A stretch of DNA of 64,000 nt from Chrysopilus asiliformis (taxonomy: Eukaryota > Arthropoda > Insecta > Diptera > Rhagionidae). Of this stretch, positions 49,201 to 61,200 are shown in pieces. Position 1 is the stretch's first letter. Each line of letters begins with the position of its first letter. Location: assembly GCA_964034945.1 (NCBI GenBank), contig OZ035961.1:7050001-7114000 (forward strand), written 5' to 3'. Both the position numbers and the translations under genes were made by a program. The notes beneath the pieces were generated by a model. It did no database searches. It saw nothing but the letters and a program-made list of their open reading frames with translations, and was not told where the DNA came from.

Positions 49201-52200
49201 GGCTTTAATGCGTAATCATATAACAAATGAAATTCGAGATAAATTTCCCTCCGGCAAGGCACTAGATGAGGCTCAAATATCAATTAATACCAGTCAGTCT
49301 GAACCTGATAAGCAATCGACAGGTAAAATGAGATAATAAACTTAGGTAATTAATTGAGGAATCATTTATAACATTGTCGAAGGTGAAGTCGATCCGGCTA
49401 TGGACCAGGAGGTTATTGACATCCCACTTGCTGATTATGTTCTTCGGGATCCCTTACTTTTTGGTGATTATAGGAACGCCGTCAACGATGCCGATGTTCG
49501 TTACTACGAAGACCTACTTGACTATAAAGCCATCGCATTCTTATTCCAAGAGGTTTGTATGCCAGCATTTCACCATTTTCTACAGTACAATATATAAATA
49601 TGTCTATAAATACCTGCCAACCTCCACCTGTCGCCAAAGATATTAGCTTATAATCAATTTGGTTTCTTTTGATTGGTTTTTAGATACTACAAGAGTATGC
49701 AGCGAAAAAAGTCAAAATGAGTCTCGTCCTGTTTGAAGATTGCTTAGAACACTTGACTCGGGTTCACAGAATGCTACGAATGCATCGTGGGCATGTGCTG
49801 TTGATTGGCGTGGGAGGATCTGGCAAAAGAAGTATTACTCATTTGGCCGCTTTTGCTGCTGGTAATTAAAAATAACAAAGTGAAACAATTTCTTAAAAAA
49901 AAATATGGTATTGACATTCTGTGACTGAATTCTCAAAGATAATTTAAAGCTGCAAAACGCTGCAGGATAATGTATATGTCTGTGCCATCAATATGTCCGT
50001 CATAATTTTTTTAGTAATTGATCCTAAGAGTTTTACAGGAATTTTTGATTTAAACACGGAGAAAAATTCATTGGTAAAATCAACTACAAACCTTAGTGTT
50101 TCATCAAACTAAAGGCACATCATGAACAAAACTCAACTTCGTGAACAAAACTCAGCATCAGGCAATTTTAGTTGCTTATCCTCCTTCTCCTCCTTCTCCT
50201 CCTTCTCCTCCTTCTCCTCCTTCTCCTCCTTCTCTTTCCGCTCAATTTTTGTGATCTCTAGAAAATTTTAGTCAATAATGAGTCGTTAGTTAATGATTAA
50301 ATGCTGCATAGTTGATTTACCCACATTCACGTTCAATTTCACAATATTCAATGCATTGTTGGTTAATCACGAAACGTAGTTGAATCAACCAATGATTTTT
50401 TTTCCATGAAAATTCGTGCAAATTCTAATTTTTACCGTATAAGGTTGATGTTTTTCTTATAATCTAATATTATAACGATTTTAAATTTTAAATTTCAGAA
50501 TGCGAAGTTTTTGAGATCGCCATTAACAGAAGCTATAGTGAGCAAAACTTTCGAGAGGATTTAAAGAAACTATACCAACAAACTGGAATTGAACGCAAGA
50601 AAACTGTCTTTTTCTTTACTGCTGATCAGGTAATTTTCATTTTTGTTATATTCATGTAAAAACAATGGAAACAATTGAGAAGTTGCCCAGTGCCGACCCC
50701 TGAATTTTACTTGGGAGAGGAGAAAGGGGAGGGCGGAGGTATTGATTTGTATGACAAAACGTAAAAAAAATCATGAAATTTCTCAAAAAAAACGCGCCGC
50801 TGAAAATTAAAATGTCCCGCAGAAGAAAATGCGCCGCAGAAGAACATGTGCCACAGAATATGCCGCAAAACTAAAAATATGCCGCAAAACTAAATGCGCC
50901 GCCCTCCCCCCTTACTGGGTGTGCCACTAGTGTTCTGCGACATAGACAAAAATTTTAATTGGCTAACCAAATCACACTACTCCCATTTCTAAAGTTCTAT
51001 TATTGTGCTTTCTATTGTCTCCTACACAGATTGTCGAAGAAGGATTTTTAGAACTAATTAATAACATCCTCACAGTTGGAGTAGTCCCTGCACTCTTCAA
51101 TGATGACGAAAAGGAGATTATAATAAATTCGTGCCGAACAAGGGCGGAACAAGAAGGATATTCAGGATCCAAGTACTATCATGAACAAAAACATATCTTT
51201 AATCTTTTTTTTAAAAAAATTCTCGAATCTTTGTGATTTATAAAAATACGACATTTTATGTATTTTTTAGGGATTCCATTTGGACATATTTTCTGGCAAT
51301 TTGTGCAGAAAACCTGCATGTTGTATTGTCGATGTCACCATCTGGTGAAGCCCTACGTAACCGTTGTCGAAATTTCCCGGGGCTAGTTGGAAGTACATCA
51401 ATTGATTGGATCTTTCCTTGGCCCAAACAAGCTCTTTTTGCCGTAGCCGAAATATTTCTGGCTGAGCATCCAATGGTAAGAATAACGAAAAAAAAATAAT
51501 ATAATATGAAAGACAAAATATTCCAATTCATGTAAAAAAAATAATTTCAATTCCTATCAAGATTCCCGAGGCTCATCGGGGTTCAATTATCGCACACGTG
51601 GTTCATGTTCACACTTCCATCTACCATTACTGTGCGGAATTCTTGCAAAAGCTCCGTCGTCCAAACTATGTGACCCCCAAACATTATTTGGATTTTATTA
51701 ACACGTACCTGAAATTAGTCGGTAAGGAGAAGTTCACAAAAAGCTAGAAAAATTTCCACGTAATAAAATATTATACTTGAATAGAGAGGAAGAACGACTT
51801 TGTTAAGGCACAGCGAGATCGTCTAGTGGAGGGCATCAATAAAATTGAAGAATCGTCAAAGCATATCGACCAACTACAACTGGTGGTATCTGAACAACAA
51901 AAGAACGTCGGTGTCGCATCTGAACGATGTCAGGTGATGCTAGTGGGAATCGAAGCCTCCACAAAGGAAGCTAACACGAAGAAGGCGGAAGCATCTGAGA
52001 AATCCGCTGAAGTGGAGACCCGAAGCAAGCAAATCGCAATTGAAAAGAGTGAAGCTGAAGAAGCTTTGGCCGCAGCCCTTCCTGCATTGGCACAAGCGCG
52101 CACAGCTCTAGCTGATCTGGACAAATCTGACATTACCGAAATCAGGAGTTTCGCAACGCCTCCTGAACCTGTCCAAATCGTCTGTGAATGCATTTGCATA

Positions 52201-55200
52201 CTAAAGGGATACAAGGAGATCTCATGGAAATCGGCCAAGGCAATGATGTCGGAAAGTGGATTCCTGCGAAGTCTGGTCGAAATGAACTGTGAATCCTTAA
52301 CACAGAAGCAGATAAACTCCTGTAAAGCCCACATGAAGCGTACAGCACGTCTTAGCGAGATGAAGTCAGTGTCGAAGGCTGGCTATGGATTGTTAAGATT
52401 CGTCAAAGCTGTAATTGGATTCAGTGAAGTCTATCGGGAAGTTAAGCCTAAAAAAAATCGGGTAGAGCAACTGGAGAAAGAACTTGAATTGCAGGTGTAC
52501 ACCTTATCGCAGCTAAATACAGAGATTAAGACATTAGAGGAGAAATTAGCAAACTTAAACCAACAGTATGATGAGGCCACCAAGGAGAAGAGTATGCTTA
52601 CTGAAATGACAGCACAGGCAGAACGACGCCTGGTGAGTACCTATTTTGTGCGGTTTTAAAAGCTTTTGCGAATTCGTCACATTGCTCGGATTTTAAAGAC
52701 AGCCTAACGAATTTAGACGTTTTACCTTCTACGAAAGGCATATATTTGCAAGACCAAAGAAATAAAACAAGAACAAAAAAGATTTGTTGAAAAAATATCC
52801 TTTTGTAAAAGGAAGAACATCTAAATATGTTTCGGTATGCCTGCGTTGATCCCAAATTAACCTGGGCAGCCGACGCGTCGACGCAGCTTTTAACTCTTGA
52901 CTTCGCCATATCTGCAGCTTGAAATTTCGCGGAATCGTCACTATGAATCGAAACGTGATTCTGACTGTCACTCCAGGATATTTGAAGCTGCAGATATGGC
53001 GAAGTCAAGAGTTCAAAGCTGCGTCGAAGTCGAAAGACAGAGACGCGTCGGAATACATGATTGGTGCCCAGGACACTGTCTGATTGAGGCACGTTATCCC
53101 AGCTCCCGGAAACTAAACTTTTGTCCCGGATTTTTTAATTTTATTGCTATAGTTTACTTACTGCTAGGAAACAATCACTAGATATGTAAAACATAGTCTA
53201 CTTCGGCTGGGAGTTGCTGTAAATTTTAAAAAAAATCATTTGCGTTGCATTTTTCAACAAATTTTAGCCATATTTTATTTTCACCTGCGGCGCAATTCTC
53301 TTTATTGTTTTTTTTTTTCAATAACAGTAGAATTTTTTGATGCAACGTGAAAAAGCACGAATACAAAAATTGAACCACTTTTCGCTTAAAAATGTATGAC
53401 TTTTGATTTAAATGATGGCTCCGCACTCTGTTTAAAACCATAGCATGCGGCGCATTTTTATTAATTGTTTTACCCAAATTTCTTTTTTGATTTTCGTACA
53501 ATCATGTTTGAAGGAAACGCAATTTCTCAATATCTCTGAATTTTTTCCTCTGCAGTTTTTGGTCTAACTCTTTTAATTATATAACGAATAAGATAAAAAG
53601 GTATATTATTGTTAATTTGTTGTTCTTTTTCAGCGAACTTTTCTAACCCTCCTCTCCCCGCAACTTATCTTTTTTCGCATAGGTAAAAAATAAATATGGT
53701 CTGAAAAAATAAATATGGAAGGAAATGTGGCTAATTTAAGGCCAGAAAGCCTAAAATTAGCGTAAAAAAATGTACAAAATATTTTTCTTATACAGTTTTT
53801 CTTCATTGCTGATTTTTCTTGGGAATTTCGAAGAACTATGATATTTTGCTGTGTTTTGGTCTTAAAACTATGTCTTACGCCCAACTTCAAACGTGTGATT
53901 TCAAAACTAATCTTTTAAGTCTCTTCAAACAAAAAAAAACAGATTTTCAATTCAATATAATAAAACAGTTGTAAATTTGAAATTAAAAAATCAATTAAAA
54001 ATGTAATTTCAAATTAAATATCTGATATAATATACAGCGAAAATGATCAACAACATATTGAATTTTCGCAATAAAGCATTTATCAATAAAAATATAATTT
54101 TATGTAATAAAATTTCAATTTCAGATTTAATTGTTAATTGAGTATTAGCTAATTTCCATCTACTTTTATTAAAATTTGTGCGAGAGCTGAAATTCATTAC
54201 AATTTTATGAAAATCAATAAAAAAAAATTCCCTGAATTTTTTCAGCCAATTTAGGGGACTATTAATTAATTCAATGATAAATTCCAATCACTGGAAAATA
54301 TTTGATATCAAATTTTAATAAAGCTTTTCATTATAATCATCAGTTAATTGAGTTTTTATATTTTCCTTTTTTTTGTAGCTTGCGTCTGGGAAATTAATAA
54401 GCGGACTGGCATCAGGAATGGTGCGATGGAAAAGCGATTTAAATAATTTGAACGAAGAGCAAACGAATTTAATTGGTGAATGTCTGGTTTCTGCATCGTT
54501 TTTGGCATACACTGGGACTTTTTCTGGGGAATTTCGACGAACTATGGTTTTCGAAGATTGGTTACAGGACATCATTGAAAAGGGAATTCCAATCTCACTA
54601 CCATACAGTATGGAAAGTGCCCTCAGCACGGATGTGGAGACAAGCACTTGGACTTCAGAAGGTCTCCCTCCAGATGAGTTATCCATTCAGAATGGTATTT
54701 TGACCACTAGATCTTCGCGGTTTCCGCTCTGCATTGACCCACAGCAACAAGCCCTCACCTGGATTAAGCGTCGTGAAACTAAAAACAATCTCAAAGTAGT
54801 TTCGTTTAATGACTCTGATTTTTTGAAGCATCTAGAAATGGCCATTATGTACGGCATGCCAATACTTTTCCAGGATGTCGACGACTACGTAGATCCAGTG
54901 ATTGGGAATGTCCTAGAGAAAAACTATCAAGAAAACGCTGGCAGGAAATTCGTGCTGCTGGGCGATAAGGAAGTTGATTTGGATCTTAATTTCAGAATGT
55001 ACCTGACTACAAAATTTGCGAATCCCAAATTTGATCCTGCCGTTTACGCGAAAGCAATGGTCATCAACTACACTGTGACGATGGGTGGGCTTGAGGATCA
55101 ATTACTAAGCGTAGTGGTTAAATGTGAAAGACCAGATCTGGAGGAGCAGCACGACAATCTAATATCAGAAATAAGCGAAAATAAACAACTTCTCCATCAA

Positions 55201-58200
55201 TTGGAAGATTCTCTGCTGCGGGAACTTTCAAATTCTACTGGAAACATGTTGGACAACACAGAATTGGTGGAGACTCTGGAGCATACCAAACTAAAGGCAG
55301 ATGAAGTTAGCGAAAAGCTCCAACTCTCCGCAGAAACCGCACAGGATATCGACAAACTCCGCGATGGATACAGACCAGTAGCAAAACGTGGAGCCGTTCT
55401 ATTCTTTGTATTGGCTGACATGGCAACCGTGAATCCCATGTACCAATATGCTCTTAGTTCCTATCTTAACGTATTTTCCTACTCCCTGAGAAAGTCAGTG
55501 CCAGACGCGGTGCTGGAGAAACGCCTAAACAACATCATAATTACGTTGACCAAGGATGTCTACAACTACGGGTGCACTGGCATCTTTGAGAGGCACAAAC
55601 TGTTGTTTTCCTTCCAAATCGCTACAAGATTACAACAAAGCGAAGGGCTACTCTTGCAAACTGAAATGGATTTCTTCATCAAAGGGTGTATTAGTCTGCA
55701 GCCCAGCGAAAAAGAGTGTCCTGTTAAGTGGTTGAGTGAAAAGGGATGGAAGGATATTTTAAAATTGGCTACAGAGTTCCCAAATGCATTTGCCGAATTG
55801 CCGGGCCACATTGAAAATAATTCGAAGGAATGGAATATTTGGTTTGACTTAGAAGCACCCGAAGAAGTCGACAGTCCAGGCAAATTTAACAGAAACTGCT
55901 CTGTATTTGAGGTAAAAACTTCCTATTTCATAATTTTAAAACTTTGTGTCATTCTAAAAGATGTAGAACTGCCTCTTCGGCTGCATCGCAGTACATACGG
56001 AAAATGTTCCTACGGCCTATTTTAATGATTTGTCTTTCAGAAATTAATGTTCCTTCGATGCTTCCGTATTGATAGAATTTATTGTTCTGTCAATAAATAC
56101 ATAACAGAAACTATGGGTGAAGTTTATGTGACACCACCAGTAATAAATCTCAATTTAATTTACGACCAGAGTACCAGCACACTCCCAATTATTTTCATAT
56201 TAAGTCCAGGCTCAGACCCGACCAGCGAACTTATGAAATTAGCAGAAAGATACGAAGCTGGAGGTGAAAATTTCAAATACATCTCATTAGGGCAAGGCCA
56301 AGAAAAGGTGTAAAACACAATATGAGTTTTTACAAATTTTTAACTATTTTTATTTTTTTTTAGAATGCTTTAAATTTGTTAAATTTTGCAATAACCCAAG
56401 GAAAATGGCTCATGTTACAAAATGCTCACCTACTTCTATCATTCATTCGAAATTTAGAAAAGAATCTCGAGAAAATCGATTCACCTCATCCGAATTTTCG
56501 TCTTTGGATCACAACAGATCCTACGCTCACTTTTCCGATCGGACTTCTACAGAAATCACTCAAAGGTAGTGGATTTTTTTTTATTTCCCGTAATCTATTA
56601 AATTTTTTGAATTTTTCTGAATAAGTTGTCACAGAACCACCCAATGGATTGAAACTAAATCTACGATCAACATTTTACAAAATGAATCAACAAATTCTCG
56701 ATTCCAGTTCGAATGAAGCTTTCAAGCCATTGGTTTATGTCTTGGCTTTCTTTCATGCGATTGTCCAAGTAAGTAGATTCCAAAAAACAAAAGAACAGCT
56801 ACAATTGCCAGGGGCCAATCGTTAAATACTCCTCATTTAGACTATTGACTACTAGCCGGTAAGTACACATGTCCAGGTCAATTTTTTGTCAGGTTAACTC
56901 TGACCTTACAGAGGTGTCTGTAAACCAGCTAGCGGTCAGAGTTAACCTATCTAAGGTCAACTCGTGCAACTCCCAAAGCCCTACTTCACCTGCTTATGCC
57001 TTAATTTCAGAATTTCTCCGACCACAGGTCAACTCAGTTTTACTTGCCCACATGCGGGCGAACGCGCGCCTGCCCGAGGCCAATTACGCCGTATGTAGGT
57101 CGTCGAGTTAGCCTCCATTTTTCTGAGTGTAGCTCATCGGTATACGTGATTTATATATCAATATACTAATGGTACTTGCTGTGAAGATATGTGCCGGTCT
57201 AGTTCCTCAGACAGTAAGAAAAAATCAGAGTTTGACGCATGCGCGAAATTAAACAAACTCCGAACAGTTTACTTACCGGACAGTGGACAGTAGTGAAAAT
57301 GAGACTAAAGTAACAAATTTTATTTTAAAGGAACGCAGAAAATATAACAAAATGGGTTGGAATATTGGTTACGACTTCAATAAATCGGATTTTGATGTGT
57401 GTGTACCAATTCTAGAAACTTATTTGGATAAAGCTGTTAATTATGATGATCCAAAAATTCCATGGGACACTCTTAAATATCTAATTGGAGAAGTAAGCAA
57501 ATACATTATCAAATATTTATATTTTAATATGCTGTGGCCACAAGCAATTGTGTAAACAAAATTGGAGTGTCAATGGCGCGCGGCAACGGTAAGCATTGGC
57601 TATTGTTGCCAACTTGACACATTTTCTGGAGAGCGTCAATGGCGAACGGCATTTTCTGTCAAATGCGAGTATCGACAGATAGTAATGCCGCTTGTGGTAA
57701 GTTTTTTTTACTAATTCTGAGCAACTAGTAGCGCGTCTCGTTGTGGGTTTTTTAAGTAAAGATTTTCAGTAGCAACACTTTGAATTGAGTTCAAACTAAG
57801 AGGCAGCGACGCTGTTACCGTCATCATTCTGTCAGCATCAATTGCGTCTCTTGGGTTTAAAAAAAAAATGTGACGCAGATGCCCGCCGTTAACGCTTACA
57901 TTCTGTTTAGCTCTTAATCCCAGTTAACCCTCCGTCAGACACATACTTCGATAGTCATATTCGTACCACATGAGTCTGGCCAGACTCCCTTACATTTCAG
58001 TACATTTGTATGTAAATATTTCGTTTTTGCATGTGTTCAAACACATTTTTATACCTTGCAGTTGATTTTTTATTTACTGTCGCAACTAATAGGCACCTTA
58101 CACGTTCAATATATTGAAGCAAAAATATTGACCGTGTAAGGCAGGTCTAATGCAAACATAATCTACTTTTGAATGTTGTTTATTCGCTCTTCGACATTTC

Positions 58201-61200
58201 GGAGAACCAATGTGTTGGATAACGTCGAAAGGAAATTTCGTCTAGCGGCATTTCTTCAGGTGCTTTCTACTTCTGCGTTTTGCATGAAACACCACCAAAA
58301 ATACATGAAATTGCATCATTTTTCATACAAATTGTTTGTGGGTCTGGCCAGACTCATGTGTTACGAATACGATGTGTACACCATCATGTCCTTGCAATTA
58401 TTCTTCTACAAAATCTTTCGTCCTGATATTTTATAGACAGATAGCTAAATAGATTTTAGGAAGCTACCTGAAATTTCAAGTCGATAGCTCAATTAGAAAA
58501 ATATTTACACAAAAAATAAAATCGAAAAAACCTGGCCAGACTCATGTGTCAGTCCAAGGGTTAAGTCGTATTTCAATATGACCTGGGCACCAATCATGTA
58601 TTCCGACGCGTCTCTGTCTTTCGACTTCGACGCTGCTTTTAACTCTTGACTTCGCCTTATCAGCAGCTTCAAATTTCATAGAATGACAGTCAGAATCACG
58701 TTTCGATTCATAGTGACGATTCCGCGAAATTTCAAGCTGCAGATATGGCGAAATCAAGAGTTAAAAGCTGCGTCGAAATCGAAAGACAGAGACGCGTCGG
58801 ACTACATGATTGGTGCCCTGTATTTGAACCTGAAACAAGAATATTTTGGCTTCACATAAAAATCGACTAAACGGTTAAAGCTTGGGGCCACAGAATTATT
58901 TTAAAATTAAATGAAAAATCTCTTATGCTATTCAGTTAATAACACATAAATTCTGAATTTAAATTTAAAGTTTTTCTTGTTGGTTGCTGTCATCATTTTA
59001 TAAATTTAATGTAAAATTTTTTAACGGTAAATTTTTCAATAGGTAATGTATGGTGGACGTGTGATAGATGACTTTGATCGTCGTATTGTCCGTGTATACA
59101 TGGATGAATATATGGGTGACTTCCTATTTGATACATTCCAACCATTCCATTTTTATCAGGACGAAAATGTTGACTATATTGTGCCAAGCGAAGCAAAAAC
59201 TCGAGAGGAATTTATAGGTACATAGTGAGAATGACACCACCACACTATATCACGCTACTATACAATTCCACACTATATTCGATAACAATGTGCCATGTTT
59301 GTCCTTTGTCGCCAAAGGAATATTTAAGCTTCACCTATTCATATATTAAAGTATCGAAAGTAGAATCACAACCTGTGAAAACATACACCTTTACACAATG
59401 TCCTGCTTCGATTTCTTGATGAATTTTTCAAAAGGACGAACAAATACTCCTATCTAAATATATAGACGAACATACATACTTATAACTATATCGTTTCATT
59501 TTAGCTCATATTGATAAACTTCCCCTTGTCAATAAACCTGACGTTTTGGGGCTACACCCGAATGCTGAAATTGGTTATTATAGTCAGGCTGTGAAGGAGA
59601 TTTGGGATCATCTGATTGAGCTTCAGCCTCAAACTGGTAAGTTAGACATGTTGCTATGATACTTTCACCCGAAAATCCCCATAGACCCATATATCCCCAT
59701 TGGAATAAATTCTCTATTATAAACGTTCCAATTATTCGTTCATCACTCCTATATATCTATAAATATTACAAATTTAATGAAATATAGAAACAATATTTTT
59801 TTACATGCTTCAGTTACAAATTGGAAAGCAGTTAACATATCTGGTAGATTCTCTCATTATTAATATTATTTATTGTTGAATTTTTATCGCAAATAAAATT
59901 GATGTGTTTTACGTAAATGTAACACATCACCATTAAATTATAAATTTTTACAGGTCCAACATCTGGCGGTGTTAGTCGAGATGAATTTATTGATAGAGTA
60001 GCATCTGATGTTCTATCAAAGCTTCCGCCAGAATTTGAAGTTTGGCGTGTGAAGAAGGCATTCCAAATGAACATATCACCAACAGGTGTTGTGCTTATAC
60101 AGGAGTTGGAACGGTTCAACAAACTTGTCATACGAATGAAGAAAACTCTTCAACTTTTACGAAAAGTTTGTCTTTCACATACCAAATTTGTTATCTAAAT
60201 AAACTTTCCTTATTACTTCAATACACAACAAGTAGCATAGAATTTCGAAATGAATTATATTGCAAAAACAATAACGAAAATTTACATAAATTTTATTTAA
60301 TATCAGTTTTCCATTATTTTACATTATTTTTAAAGCCAAACTTTGTTTTACAGATACAAAAACTGCCGGAATAAATTGAAATTTGACAACTTTTGCAAAA
60401 TGATTTTTCTCTGCGATAGATTAATAAAATTCGCGGAGAAATTTAAGAAAAAATCGCAGGTGTAAACGGGGCCTTAGCGTGTCCAACAACGAAAACTTAT
60501 ATGATTGTTTTATAAGATGTCCTTTTTGGGGTCAAAAATATAAAAATCTTTTTTATGCAAGTTTTCTGCGGAAATTTTTATTATATATTTAACACATCTT
60601 TGTGAAATTCTATATAATATTCCTTGGAAAAAGTTGGTCGTGAAATGTAAAACTATTCTTTACATTTGCTAAAACACTGCTCTTTGTCCTCGACATTATT
60701 GGCGTTGCCATCACATCCTCTACAAACGAATTGAACACAATCGTCAGTCTGCATATTGCGTATAACCATGGCATACTCCACTTACAATTGTCTATAAAAT
60801 GTTCATATATCCTTTTTATTGATCAAAGAAATTACCTGGAATATCAGCAAAAGTAGCTTCAACAATCAAAAAATTAAAGCGAGAATGCTTAGAACTTTCA
60901 TTTTGTTTTCAAGAGAAAAGTTAGCCGCCATTTTCGTTCAGAATTGGTTTCGCGAATTTTATTCATCATCTACTGCAGAAAAAAATAACTTTGCAAAAGT
61001 TGTCAAAATTTGAAGTGTGAACGGGGCCTAAAAATGTTCATCAAGTAAATTCATTATAATCTTTTTTGTAGAATTTTGATAATTTTAGGCCTCGTTCACA
61101 CTTCAAATTTTAACAATTTTATGCAAATTAAAAACGAAAATCGTTTCTATTGATTTTTTTCTAATAATCACTCGTAATACGCAAAATAAAAAATTTACAT

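Larger units (their letters stand above)
57493..59042 (+). other. Intron 62
   Basis: It contains a small foldback (58089-58143) and foldback R4 copy 4 (58585-58818). GTCTGGCCAGACTC palindromic motifs recur at 57975, 58343 and 58532. No gene is supported. Confidence 0.6.

Noticed and set aside
52142..52348. Minus-strand frames opposite the stalk exon
   Set aside because: Shadows of the strongly coding + strand exon 57; the same applies to frames opposite exon 58.
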